Of a stretch of 64,000 nucleotides of DNA, positions 30,246 to 43,266 are shown piece by piece. The DNA lies in the NCBI GenBank assembly GCA_951213105.1, contig OX578140.1:32021518-32085517 (forward strand). The letters run 5' to 3'. The translations under genes were made by a program, and so were the position numbers. Under the pieces are notes generated by a model. That model did not search any database. It saw nothing but the letters and a program-made list of their open reading frames with translations, and was not told the origin of the DNA. Position 1 is the stretch's first letter; each line of letters begins with the position of its first letter. This stretch comes from Amaurobius ferox. Lineage: Eukaryota; Arthropoda; Arachnida; Araneae; Amaurobiidae.

Positions 30246-31023
30246 ACTGAGTCTGTGGAGACAATAACTGACGAACGAATGGACCAATTCGAACGAAATT
30301 TGGTACGAAAATTACAATCCGTAAACACTGGAAGTCTGTTGTTTTTATATGCAATCGAATGATCAGACCCCCTCCCCTAAGTTTTCGAGTGAAATTTTGA
30401 ACAAATCGTCAAAAAATCAAAACCTCTCATAAAGTTACACAAACAGACATTGCTTATGTAAATGTTCATTAGAAAATGATTGAAAAAAATTTTAGAACGC
30501 TTACATGAACCGTTCTCGAGATATTGTACCTTTTTCAAAAAAATTACAAAAATGTTATAAAATAAAAAAAAACATTTCCTATTCAGAAAGATGTTCACTT
30601 TTCATATGTAATACCATGCAATAAAATTGGTGACATCATTCTCATGGATCTAGCTCGTTCCATTCATGAAAAAAGATACTTTGAGTAATACTTTTGTATT
30701 TGAACGTTAATAGTCATTTATCTGCTGTAAGAGTAACTTATTTTCTCCATCCATAACGCTTGAAGAGATTTTGGCAACAAATTTGGTAGAATGTCGCCAA
30801 TTTGGCGACTTTTTTAAATGCTGTCAAATTAATGAAAAACTCGCAAAATGGATATAAATGACGCTAAATCAATTAAAATGACGACTCATTGACGAAAATT
30901 CAAAATTTTTGAAAGAATATAAATATCCATTATAAACATAATCTACATTCTTTTTGCTGTAAAAGTAGTAAATTCATTGCATTATATAAGGAAAGTCGTG
31001 TGCTGCCCACATCAGATTTTTTT
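30071..31023 (+). mobile_element. Family D element 4
   Basis: Complete copy inside segmental duplication copy 1, with long (GT)n at 30,199-30,244; orthologous to element 5 at 34,572. Confidence 0.8.
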
Positions 31024-31101
31024 ATACTGTAACAGCATTGCGCCAGGTGTGCTTTTTTACATTAGGTGTTTTAAGCGATTTTACCTTAAAAATTTTTAAA
31101 T

Positions 31102-31103
<2 letters not shown>

Positions 31104-31155
<52 letters not shown>

Positions 31156-31175
31156 CACAAACACTATATATGTAT

Positions 31176-31218
<43 letters not shown>

Positions 31219-31255
31219 TATAATATATATATATATATAAATATATATATAAAAG
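31104..31255. repeat. Compound (TA)n/(GT)n microsatellite
   Basis: Alternating TA with a GT block; marks the right limit of duplication copy 1. Reading frames of Ile/Tyr here are artefacts. Confidence 0.9.
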
Positions 31256-31582
31256 TAAATACATCATCAAATTGAAAAAGGGGGGGAGGTACAAAGGAAT
31301 GGGGGAAAAGAAAGGAGAGTGTTTACAGGAACGACAGAAAAAAGGCCGGGGGGGATTGTGACCCCCCGTTCCCGGTTAAAGCACTTTTACTCTAGAAACA
31401 CTCCCGGTGCCTCTGTCTTCCTGAAGCACTCCTCCGTCCGATGAAATCTATGAAACATCCCGAAGTATATAGACCATGAAGCAAAAAAGGGGGCTTAAGA
31501 TTGGAATAAACCTAACCTAATTACTCAACAGAATACTTGAAGTCCACAAGCCATGCCGCACAACCTTATCTCACCGACCTGC

Positions 31583-31931
31583 TTTCATCAAATGAAATTG
31601 TTTGTCTTTCTGTCAAATATCAAGTCTACATAGTGCCTTAGATAACGATGTGGGTAATTGCTTTTTGCTGCTTCCCTGAGTAATTTATTGACGTTGTGTT
31701 GCTGTTCTTCTTTCGTCTTCTTTTGAGACGTCTATATCGATTTAGATGATTTATTATAACATTCCTGAAAATACCACTGCTCAAATTAGATTTCCAATCT
31801 ATAATGTAATTAATGCTGAAATCAAAATTATCCCTCTTGTCATAAACTTTAAAACATATCTTGTTTTTCTCATTGTAGTAAATGCTAATCCGAGCTAATC
31901 CGCTAAAATAATCCGAGTTCAATGAAATCAA
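31583..31931 (-). pseudogene. Reverse transcriptase C-terminal fragment with frameshift
   Basis: The minus-strand frame reads YDKRDNFDF and FRNVIINHLNRYRRL. At about 31,720 it shifts to a frame with KLLREAAKSNYPHRYL, ending at a stop near 31,583. YDKRD(D/N)F(N/D)F followed by QL/HLxRYxR is a conserved C-terminal region of a large class of metazoan reverse transcriptase elements. It matches the remnant at 36,665-36,868. It partly overlaps the start of duplication copy 2. The element class (Penelope-like or other) is not decided. Confidence 0.6.
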
Positions 31932-32709
31932 ATTACTAATAAAAATTTTATCTATGCTTGAGGTAATTTCGGTTTTTATTCAGTTTTATTTGTTCATGCG
32001 TACATTTGGCGATATTCTGTGTTTAAGACTGCTAGATTAAACCATCTATCACAAAATTTTGTTGAGGTTTTGAAAAGTCCTATGAAGAAAATGCGAATAA
32101 GAGGTATAATAGGCATTGTACAGAATAGAAGGCTTTCTTGTCCAGAAATCATCTGTTTAACCGTCTTGGTCTGCACTAAAGAAAAATTCTTGTGAGAAAA
32201 GTATTTACGAGAGATATTCCAAAATAAGTATATTCCAAAATAATTTTATTGAACAAATAATTTTGGAGTTTTATTTTACAAAATGTTATTTATGCTAAAC
32301 TATTTGGGCTCCATTGGAGTGGAGCCGCCGCCGATTCGTTTCCTATTCCTCTCTGTTGTCAAGTAAGATTTGTTGCAATTATAGTTATAGTTTTTTTATG
32401 TAATATATTGACCACATGGAAGTTCACAGTGGTACTTTCATCTGCTCTTGTATTATCACTCTACACGAGCACATGCACACACCTGAACACACATACATAC
32501 ACATACCTTGCACACGCATAAACAAATACAGGTACACACATACAGACACAAACATACATACATACATACAGGCAGACACAATTTATCTAAATATTTGCGT
32601 ATGTGTGCACACATTCACACACTTAACACAAACACTCACGCACATAAATGCACAACACACATGCACATGCATACTCATACATGCATACGTATACACACAT
32701 GTATACATG

Positions 32710-32998
32710 GTGGCGCGATAGCCCAATGGTTAGCGCCCTAGAATTGAACTCGGTAGGTCCGGGTTCGATTCCGCCACTGCCAAACTGCCGCCGTGTTCAC
32801 GCGGAGTACGATCACGTTAAACATGTAGGTCCGTAAGTCCTTCCGAGAGGTTGGTGGTAGGAGAAGAAGGATACAGTTCCTGTGGTTCCCCCCCCCCCAG
32901 CCCCACTGAGTTCCGGTCTAAATTGGAGGGCACTTCCTGACCGTCCAAACAGTTACCTTACACCTTTCTGGTAGGTCGGACGGTCTGGGTCTTAACAA
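32710..32998 (+). mobile_element. tRNA-derived SINE, duplicated copy
   Basis: Duplicate of the SINE at 28,157 by segmental duplication, since it has the same flanking target duplication CACATGTATACATG. A and B boxes intact; shorter C-run. Confidence 0.9.
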
Positions 32999-33620
32999 CA
33001 CATGTATACATGCACACACACAGATAGATATTTTACCAAAAGTGTTCGAACAATGTATGGAATGTCCTATAATATGCTCTCTGGTCAAAATCTCGAATTC
33101 TAAAATTTTTGACTATATTATTGTATAAAAGACACAAATGAAATGCCATTTAAATAATAACATATTAGAATTTCGATTATAATGGTACTCAAGAAACTTT
33201 TACTCGCTCGAAGTATTGAAAAAAGAATACAAACTTCAAATATTATTTTAACTCTTATCGGATGAATCAGATGAAATTCGTACTTGAAGCGTAAAAAGAA
33301 CAGAAACTTTAATATTTATGAGCAGCTGCTTTGCACTTCTGTTCTGCATGCGTAGTTTTAGATGTATGTATTTTATTTAGTTAAGTACACTTTCAATTAA
33401 TAACAGTTTTTTCACAATTAATTAATAAATGAGTTCTGAGCTAACACTTATTGTATACTGAAAAATATTTTTTGTTATATTGCAGACAAATGAAATGTAA
33501 TAATGGAACTTTAGAATATCTTATAAGTTTAAATAAAACTTCAAAATATTGAAAATAAAATTTGTGATCTGGGATGCGAAAGTCTTTCGGTGGGGGGAAC
33601 ATGTAATTTTATCTAGACAA

Positions 33621-33670
<50 letters not shown>

Positions 33671-34429
33671 TGCTTGATGTATTACGGATATATAATTTCT
33701 CTTAACCATTTACCTTATATGTGTAACAGGAAACAAGGGATTTAGTATCTGTTATATGTGTAACCGGCTTTTTCTCATGGACAACATTGAGTAACTATAT
33801 TTTTCATGTGCTCTTCACACGCCATCATTTAATAGGTGATGAGTCACCAGTATTTGACTATATTACAAGCAATTAAAATTCTTATAGTATATATATATAT
33901 ATATATATATATAATATCCAAACAAGAACCACTAATATCCAGTAAAGAATGCTTAAAAAAATGAAAAGTATCAAAAGTTGGCTGGGGGAGTTGTGACCCC
34001 CCCCCCCCTTCTCCGGTTTAGCATACTTCACACCCTGGCAATACTTCCGGAAGCCGATACTTATCAATGAAAGGCCCGTATACCAACAACATGCAACCTA
34101 TTGAAACATAAAAATAAAAAAACTACTGGAAAGACAGAAGTAAACGACTAGCACCTCTACGCCCATTCTTAAACTCAAGTATACAGAAAATTTCCACAAA
34201 AACAAGTCTCTCTCTAACACCCCTTTCTTCATATCACACTTACTATAATGCTATTTATCACCGTGTAAAACTAAATTCCCCCCAAAAGACTCTATATTCC
34301 CATATTCACATAAAAATCACTTTTACGTCTCCATATGAAACATAGCTAACGCACCTTTACCCCCGACAAATGTTTTAACTCGAGTCCTTAAATAAAATAT
34401 ATGTTGTCATCGTTTGCTTAGAAACAATC

Positions 34430-34566
34430 ACTCACAGACAGTTGCAGTTAAATTGTAGAATACTGCTGCAATTTTGATTAGGAATCCTCTTGGATATCCC
34501 TGTTTAATAGCCTCTTTTAAATAGTTCCTATACCAAAAAACATGATCATTATCATTAGTATTTATA
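34430..34566 (-). pseudogene. Reverse transcriptase C-terminal remnant, copy 2
   Basis: Duplicate of 29,905-30,065; reads NYLKEAIKQGYPRGFLIKI on the minus strand. Truncated by family D element 5. The 33,670-34,420 stretch before it has no intact gene. Confidence 0.5.
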
Positions 34567-34571
34567 TCATT

Positions 34572-34772
34572 ATTACTTTCCTTATATACAATAATGTATA
34601 AGGAAAGTATTGTGATGAGTTTCGAATTCAAGTTTTCGACGGGAGAGCACGTTTCAAGCATCCTTGATCACGAATCGAACATTTTTGAAGTGATTACTAT
34701 GTGTGTGTGTGATTGTGTGTGAAAGTATGTGTGTGTGTGTGTGTGAAAGTATGTGTGTGTGTGTGTGTGAAA

Positions 34773-34817
<45 letters not shown>

Positions 34818-35617
34818 TATGTGTGTGTGTGTGTGTGTCACTGAGTCTGTGGAGACGATAACTGACGAACGAATGGACCAATTCGAACGAAATTTGGTAC
34901 GAAAATTACAATCCGTAAATACTGGAAGTCTGTTATTTTTATATGCAATCTCGAATGATCAGACACCCTCCCCTAAGTTTTCGAGTGAAATTTTGAACAA
35001 ATCGTCAAAAAATCAAAACCTCTCATAAAGTTACACAAATAGACATTGCTTATGTAAATGTTCATTAGAAAACGATTGAAAAAAATTTTAGAACGCTTAC
35101 ATGAACCGTTCTCGAGATATTGTACCATTTTCAAAAAAATTAAAAAAAGCTCATAAAATAAAAAAAACATTTCCTATTGAGAAACATGTTCACTTTTCAT
35201 ATGTAATACCATGCAATAAATTTGGTGACATCATTCTCATGGATCTAGCTCGTTCCATTCATGAAAAAAGATACTTTGAGTAATACTTTTGTATTTGAAC
35301 GTTAATAGTCATTTATCTGCTGTAAGAGTAACTTATTTTCTCCATCCATAACGCTTGGCGAGATTTTGGCAACAAATTTGGTGGAATGTCGCCAATTTGG
35401 CGACTTTTTTAAATGCTGTTAAATTAATGAAAAACTCGCAAAATGGATATAAATGACGCTAAATCAATTAAAATGACGGCTCATTGGCGAAAATTCAAAA
35501 TTTTGGAAAGAATATAAATATCTATTGTAAACATAATCTATTTTTTTTTGCTGTAAAAGTAGTAAATTCATTGCATTATATAAGGAAAGTCGTGTGCTGC
35601 CCACATCAGATTTTTTT
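34572..35617 (+). mobile_element. Family D element 5
   Basis: Complete copy; a GT tract of about 140 bp with regular GAAAGTAT interruptions explains its extra length. Confidence 0.8.
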
Positions 35618-35693
35618 ATACTGTAACAGCATTGCGCCAGGTGTGGATTTTTACATTAGGTTTTTTAAGCGATTTTACCTTAAATTTTTAAAT

Positions 35694-35940
<247 letters not shown>

Positions 35941-36573
35941 AAAAAAAGGTTTGTAGATCCAATGAAAGAAAAGTGAGAAGCTGTAACACGAAAATCCAAA
36001 TATTTAACAGGCTTACGAAGTAAAAGTATAAATCAACAAATCCTCTAGCCAATGGAAAAAAATAAAAAACAAATAAATAAAATAAATATCGAATCAACAA
36101 GTCAATGAAAAGTATCAAAATACAAAGGTATAGAATCGAAAAACGAATAACAAACGAAATCAAGCACAAACGCTATACACGTGGACAAGGCTCTAAGCCT
36201 AAATCAGGAATTGTTCACTTCCACAAAAAACGTATTCATGCCCAAGTTTTTTGTAGAAGCAAACACAAAAATGTATGTTTCTGAAGAAATAGACAGATTA
36301 TATCTATAAACTATTTCTACTTGGACGACATACATAAATAAGAAAAATTAAAAGAAAAATGGATACCGAAAAACGGACTGAAAAAACACACTGACCTAGT
36401 AAGCACGGGAACACAGAGAAAAGTGACAAGTGTACCATGAAAAGTACACAATATACCATCAAGAGGGGTAATAAAAGAAAGGCTAATGTCTAAGTGGATG
36501 TATAAATAAAATATTAAAACAAGAGAAGGGAGATGTCAAGCTAAAATTTAAAGCAATATTAAATAAATAAAAT

Positions 36574-37660
36574 TCAAGAAAATCCAGCTATTCTAATTTT
36601 TTTAACTATGCCATTTACAAAATAAGAGGGATATTTATATAAATTGCTGGTAATTTTTTGATTATCAATATGTAATGCATAGAATTTTTTTATCAGATAA
36701 TCTATATATTCTAAAAAGCTGATTAAGAATAATATTTCTAAACAATAGAAACGAGTTGCAGGAATTAAATGGTAAGATTTTATTAATTTTAAAATTAAAA
36801 GGGTCTTTTTTATCATATGAATTAGCAACAATTCTATTAGAAAGCTCAACAAAAAGATTTAAAACCAAAAAATTAAATTTTTACTAATAGTAGCTTAATT
36901 AGGAATTAATTCCAAATTATCAGGATAGAAATCTATATTAATGATACAATTTTCAGTATGTACTAAGCAAATCAGATCATCAACATATCTGTATATTGTA
37001 TAATCTATTGAAGTAAAGGACTGTTTAAAATAATAAAGATATAAATTAGCTAACATGCTGCTACTGCAGCCACCCTGTGGAACTCCTGAGACTTGTAGGT
37101 ATAATTTATTTCCTTGAAAAATATATTTATTGAAAATAACAAAGTGAAGAAGTTTAGGAAAATTAATAAAACTAGCATGGGATGTAAGATTAGTAATATA
37201 ATCATTGTAAAGAGCCAAAATTACATCATACAGGTCAGAGATTTTTAAAATCAAAAGTTTGAAATCCTATTAGATTTTTAAGGGATGTTAATATATTCTT
37301 TAATTCTTTACTATTATCAATAATAAGGTAATTATTGCTAGACTGACGTAAACTATCATTTATTTGATTTAAAGAATTTAGAAGTAATTTACTCGCAGTA
37401 GCAGAGTAAGTATTATGCCCACTAGTTACTGTTCGAAATTTAATGGGATTTTCATGAAATTTTGGAATAAGCACAATATATGGAAATTTAAGAAATTTAT
37501 ATTTAATATTTAAGTCACTATACATATTGTTAATTTTTAATTTAATACTATTAATGGAATGTAAATCAAGTTTAAAAAGACTATTATTATTTAAATAATC
37601 TAACAGAAATTGTATATATATATTATCATAGAAAATGACGTATAAATGTGTATTTAGTTG
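36574..37660 (-). pseudogene. Decayed reverse transcriptase
   Basis: On the minus strand, frame 1 (37,660-37,235) contains IPKFHENPIKFRTVTSG, the fingers/palm entry region. Frame 2 (37,254-36,895) contains SGVPQGGCSSSMLANLYLYY and the catalytic YRYVDD. Frame 3 (about 36,868-36,665) contains YDKKDPFNFKI and FRNIILNQLFRIYRL. A fourth segment reaches 36,574. At least three frameshifts break the gene, so it is inactive. The motif order is right for a reverse transcriptase. The YDKxDxFNF C-terminal region matches the fragment at 31,583-31,931. The family is uncertain (Penelope-like or related). Confidence 0.75.
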
Positions 37661-38064
37661 GATTTATATCCAATTTTCAACTTTAAAAAAATATTCATGT
37701 AACGACTAGGATCATTTTAAAATGGCATCAAATTAGCAAATGTCCAGAAACTTATAACATTCAAAATCTGTTGTGACTGGAGTTCAAATAATATTATGTT
37801 GATAAAATATTTGACAAAAAGTAATTTAGAGAGACATAGAAGAGTAAAGAAAAAACTAGTTCTGAACCGGATAATCTCAACTAATATGTTAAAAGTATTT
37901 GATAAACGTTATCTTTTAAAGTGGCTAATGTCAATCATCGCTTTCAGAAGCTTTTCTAAAATAAAAGAAGCTATGAATATAAGACAAGATTGGCACAAAA
38001 TAAAAACACGTCTTTGTGTTTGAACTACAAATTGTTTATAAAACGTTGGCGGTTATGCGATAAT
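37661..38064. other. Repeat K copy in AT-rich sequence
   Basis: 37,780-38,040 shares TAATATGTTAAAAGTATTTG and GTTATCTTTTAAAGTGGCTAATG with about 22,050-22,115. No gene. Confidence 0.4.
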
Positions 38065-38245
38065 TAATTTTTACTTTCTCATACTATGGAATGTAGCATA
38101 GAGTACTCTCATACTATAGCATATAATATATAGTTTCACGAAAAATTTTGATTTCGAGATTTTAATGCCATTATATGTTTTGAACACGTTTTGACTATTT
38201 TCAGACTGATATCTACCTGCCTGTCGTCTACCTTAGGTCAATTTC
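38065..38245 (+). repeat. Family G 3'-end fragment, inverted
   Basis: Complementary to family G ends: TACTTTCTCATACTA..., GAAAAATTTTGATTTCGAGATT, GAACACGTTTTGACTATTTT and CTGCCTGTCGTCT. Confidence 0.5.
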
Positions 38246-38321
38246 TTGTGCGCACAATAGCTACCACAAATATTAATAAATTTTCACGAAATTTTTATCC
38301 AGCAGTATTAATAAAAAAAAT

Positions 38322-38390
38322 TCTGTTGTGGGCAGCACATGACTTTCCTTATATAATGCAATGGATTTACTCGTTTTACAATAAAAAAAA
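38322..38390 (-). repeat. Partial family D terminus preceding element 6
   Basis: The first ~69 bases of family D (TTCTGTTGTGGGCAGCAC...TTTTACAATAAAAAAAA) lie directly before a full copy. The same arrangement is seen at 49,983-50,050. Confidence 0.75.
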
Positions 38391-39139
38391 TCTGATGTGG
38401 ACAACACTTGATTTTCCTTATATAATGCAAGGAATTTACTACTGTTACAGCAAAAAAAAAAATAGGTTATTCTTATAGTAGATACTTATATTCTTTCCAA
38501 GACATTTAATTTTCGTCAATGAGTTGTCATTTTTATTTATTTAGCGTCATTTTTATCCATTTGGCGAAATTTTCGTTAATTTGGCAACATTAAAAAAAGT
38601 CGCCAAGTTGGCAACATTCCGCCAAATTCGTCGCCAAAAACCTCGCCAAGCGTTATGGACGGTAAAATAAGTTATTCTTATGGCAGAAAAATGACTATTG
38701 GCGTTCAAATACAAAAGTATTACACAAAATATATTTATTCATGAATGGAACGAGCTAGATCAACGAGAGTAGTGTCACTAAATTTTTCGCATGATATTAC
38801 ATATGAAAAGTGAACATGTTTCTCATCAGTTAATATTTTTTTAATTTATGGGATTTTTTGATAAATTTATTTGAAAAATATGCGATATCTCGAGAACGGT
38901 TCGTGCTAGTGTTCTAAAATTTATGTCCATCGTTTTCTAATAAAAAATTACATAAGAAATGACTATTTACGTAACTTTAATAAAGGTTTTAATTTGTTTA
39001 TGATTTTTTCAAAATTTCCCTCAAAAATTTAGGGAGGCTCTGAACATCTGATTGCATATAAAAACAATAGACTTCCATTATTCATAAATTGTAATTTTTG
39101 TACCAAATTACCGTCAGTTATCATCTCTACAGACTGACT

Positions 39140-39215
<76 letters not shown>

Positions 39216-39344
39216 TCATCTCAAAAACGCCTGATTCGTGTTCAGGGATGCTTGAAACGTTCTCTCCCTTCGAAAACTCGAATTCGAATTTTCGACCCCG
39301 TCACAATACTTTCCTTATACATTATATGTATATAAGGAAAGTAA
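38391..39344 (-). mobile_element. Family D element 6
   Basis: Complete copy in reverse orientation; clear CGCCAAG/TTGGCGA iterons at 38,570-38,650, (CA)n at 39,141-39,210, terminal hairpin at 39,309-39,344. Confidence 0.8.
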
Positions 39345-41940
39345 TATATAGAACTTGATAGAATTTTTTAAAATTCAAGTAAAAACTTCGAAGTTTATTC
39401 GAATTTTTTTATTTTCTTAAAATGGCATAATAGGACAAAGTTTAGCATTATGCATAAAAATAATTATTTATGGTTACGTCTCTAAGAATTGAAGTAGTAA
39501 TATGTACTGACGTATTCAAAAATTCACTTTTACGAAAAATTAAAAAGCATGAAAACGTAAACACATCATTTATGTGATATTTAAATGAATCAAGAGTTAC
39601 CTAATTAAACCATTGAGGCATCAGTATACAAAGATAGAACATTTATTGTAAAACCATTTATCGGCGTCTAAAGAAATATTATGATTATTGCTATTGTATT
39701 ATACTATGCTTTGAAATCCCTTATTATTATACTATGCTTTAAAATCAAATCCTTTTCACTAGTATTAATTTAATTGTATAACTGTTGTAAACAGTTACAT
39801 CACGTGACCTAATAAGCAAATCTTTGCCAAACGATTATGGTTTGTTTGTTAACGGTTAAAAAAATTTTAAATAAATTTGGATAATTTAATACAAAAACCT
39901 TGGTAAAAATTTAAATTCGGAAATGGTAAACGTAATAATTAATTTTGAAATTGATGGAATATTGATGTTCATATTTAATTTATAGCTTTTACAATGATAA
40001 ATAATTTTGTTTCACTACTCTTATTATTTACATTATTTAATACTTCTTTTCCTCATAACTAAAACCTGGAAGTTCAGACAAAATGCTATATTTGAGTTAT
40101 TTTTCCTATTTTTATGAGTTAATCCGAAAATGCCTTTTTGGGATTTTTTCTGGTATAAATGCCTATTTTTCTGATTTTCTCATATTTTTTCTACGTTTGA
40201 AAGCTCATTTATATAGTTTTCTTTGTATTTTATTTTTAACCAGAAAATTATTTAAATTATTTTCATTTAGTTGTGAAATCTTTCGTTTCTTAGAACTCGG
40301 TGAAATTTGGTACAAAACCTTCCTCCTCCCCCCTTCCCCTCTTTGTGGCGATTTTCCTATTTGAAAACGTTGTTATGAGATACAAGTTATAATTTCCTGG
40401 TATATAGCGAGGTATATAATCTATATAACCTTGTATATAATAGTATGCAGAGATCATTTTCACTATTTAAAACAATATTAACAGATAGCCATCAGAGTTT
40501 GCAAATTTTAAAGAAACCACGTAGTTGTGATGTGTAATAAGATTTGGTTATGCGATTAATTACATTCTCACTTATCTTGTAAGTATGACTTTGGATTTCA
40601 AACATTGAATAAGCATCTTGATGCTGGTTTCATAAACATATATTCATATTGATTAAGTACCTTTTTTTCACATTTTATTGCTCATTTTAATCAATTTCAG
40701 TGCCTATTTGACTGTCAATTTTGTTAATTTCTAGTACCTAAATTTTTGGGTTCTACTCATAAATAATATTACAATGAACACAGAGCACCAGATCAACGCA
40801 GGTAAGATAGACGCGTTCTTGTCTTTGCTGATGCTGGTGATCTCTTTTTTTAACCTGGAGAAGGAGGCAGCTTTTTGCCACCGAAACCGATTGATACCTT
40901 AAATCAATCTTTTGTGGCGTTATATTCAGAAATAATGTTTTTTAAATTATATATTATTGCACTATAATATTTGAAAAATATTCAAATTCAATTTTTAGAT
41001 GACACTATTCCCAATTATTATTTAGAAATTCATTATGCATAAAAATAGTAATTACTACATCCCAATTATTGCTTAGTTTCAACACATTTTTAGTTTTGAC
41101 TAAGCTATTCCTGGCCAACTTGAAAAGTAAATGATAATAAAACCGTCAAAATAAACTACCTGTAAGTTAAAGCTTGTATGCAAATAAGATTTTCGTCATT
41201 CCACTGTCTAAAAAATTTTCTATATAAAACTTACTGTATTTTATTTCTGGTATGTAAATTTCCTTTTGGCATATCAGCATATTAAATATAATTTCTTACA
41301 AATATTCAATAGTAGGAACCATTACAAAGTAAAAAGAGCATTTTGCAAGAGGGATTTCTGTTGCAAAATAGGCGATTCTTAAAAATACAAGTTTATAAAA
41401 AAATTAATTATTGAATGCATACGAGAACCAGGTGGAGCTCTGTATAGAAATATTTTATTTTACTTTTTCATACTTTTCCCGAATTGTGAAAATATTGCTT
41501 TTCATAACATTTCCGAATTCGGCATTTCCACTAAGAAACTCGTTTAAGCCCTTCTGAATAAATTTTGAGCACTTTACTGTAAAGAATCCGATCCGTGTGT
41601 GCGATCTTGAAATGCGATCACTATAATTGAAGAGATAATGAAAGTATCACCATGGAATTTCAGTCATACACTATAAAAAAGAACTACGTAGGATTTACCG
41701 AAACTTAGACGATGAGCACGATTTATTCAACATTTAAGATTTCCGTTGAGTTATTTGTTTATGAAGAGACAGACAATGGCGTTTCCTAGGACAATAAGAA
41801 TAACAAAGTCTATGCAAAAAATCAATATTTTGAACTACACTGCGCATTATGGTGTATGATGATTATTCATGTCGTGTGCAACAACACATATCAATAGATT
41901 GCATCGAACTGACTTACTAACCGGATTCTGTTTGAAAACA
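39345..41940. other. 2.6 kb without recognisable gene
   Basis: AT-rich. A moderate-GC patch at 40,780-40,920 (AACCTGGAGAAGGAGGCAGC) has no coding frame that I can support. Short frames such as 40,083-40,364 are low-complexity and hydrophobic and are not called. Confidence 0.4.
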
Positions 41941-43262
41941 TCTGATGTGGACAGCGCATAACTTTTCCTACAGACTCAAATTCATTTTCTCTTTAATTCT
42001 TTCATAATTCATTAAAGTGAGTTTAAATTGCACAAAATAACACGGATAATTATTTGAAATTACACTAAATTTGCAACTGGACGTATTTTCAAGGGCGACG
42101 TTGCAAAAATTCAAAAATATCTGTAGGACGGCCAGTCTTACTATTATGGGGTTAGCCTTACTATTTTTATCGTCAAAAATTACGTATGAAAAAAGCATTT
42201 GATATATATTTTGGGCATATATATAGTCTTGTATTTTAGAATTTAGCGATTTTTGGTGGTCATTTCGCAAAAAAAAAGCAGGTTACCAAAGTCTAATCAA
42301 CACTGGGGTCACCCACAAATGATTTATCTACCAAACGAAATTTAGTTAATTTACTTTTGAGCTAGAGGGGATTCATACATTACGCAGACAGACCGACCGA
42401 CAGATAGACAGACACTGAGACACACAGACGATGTCACTGTAAACTTTTTACTTTCCCTGCAATACATGGTAATGCATAGGGAAAGTATTGGAATCGTGCC
42501 GAAATTCGCAACTCAGATTTTCAACAGAACTACATGTTTTAGGACCTCTAGAACACGAAAAATTTATTTTTAGCTTAACGTCTGTGTATCTGTCTGTCTG
42601 TCTGAGCAGATTTTGTATCCACTCTAACTGAAAAACTAATTGACCTAATTTAACAAAATTTAGTAAATAAATCACTTGTAAGTTAACCTGGCGCTGATTA
42701 GATTTTGGTAAGATTAAAAAAAAAAAAAAAGAACCTGCCTTTTTTGCAAAATGGCCCGAAAAATCGTCGAAAAGTTCAAAAATAAAAGACAATGTATTCT
42801 TAAATATATCAATTAATTGCTTATTTTATACCTAAATTTTAACGACGAAAGGAATAAGACCAACCCCATTACTTTAGGGCTAGCCATTCTCGGGATATTT
42901 TAGTTTTGTCACATTTTCGCTACGCCCCCTTTGAAAATAATCCCAGTTACTAAATGAAAACGGAAATTGAATTAAAAGTGCATATTTGGTGTAATTTAAA
43001 ATAATTGTGGGTATCATTTTGTGCAATTAAACTCAATTTCCATGGGGGAATTAGTAACGAACGAACGAACGAAACTCAATTTAATGAATTATTGAAGAAA
43101 TAGCGAGAGTAGGAATAGTCTGCAGAGAAAGTGATGTTTTGCTCACATCAGATTTTTTCGGGTTTTATATCGCTTAGAACGTGTAGATCCGTCGAAAACT
43201 CAAGTTGCGGTGTTTCAAGCGAATCCAATATTCCCTTATACATTTCCACTGTAGGGAAAGAA
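41941..43262 (-). mobile_element. Family E element 2, split by element 3
   Basis: The 5' part is 41,941-42,447 (TCTGATGTGGACAGCG start) and the 3' part is about 43,159-43,262 (AACGTGTAGATCCGTCGAAA to TAGGGAAAG). Element 3 lies between them in opposite orientation, inserted in a T-run. Rejoined in position, the order of blocks agrees with element 1 at 16,050. Confidence 0.7.
42450..43157 (+). mobile_element. Family E element 3, nested
   Basis: It starts with the palindrome ACTTTCCCTGCAATACATGG...TAGGGAAAGT, then TCTG microsatellite, the ATCCACTCTAACTGAAAAAC core and an AT-rich body, and ends GCTCACATCAGATTTTTT. It contains an (ACGA)n run GAACGAACGAACGAA at 43,057-43,071. Confidence 0.75.
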
Positions 43263-43266
43263 AAAC

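Noticed and set aside
34654..34881. His-Thr-rich reading frames here and at 27,959, 32,416, 39,098, 49,601, 60,076 and 63,624
   Set aside because: They come from (GT)n/(CA)n tracts within family D elements or the CA-rich tract; the same peptide tail recurs because the repeat recurs.
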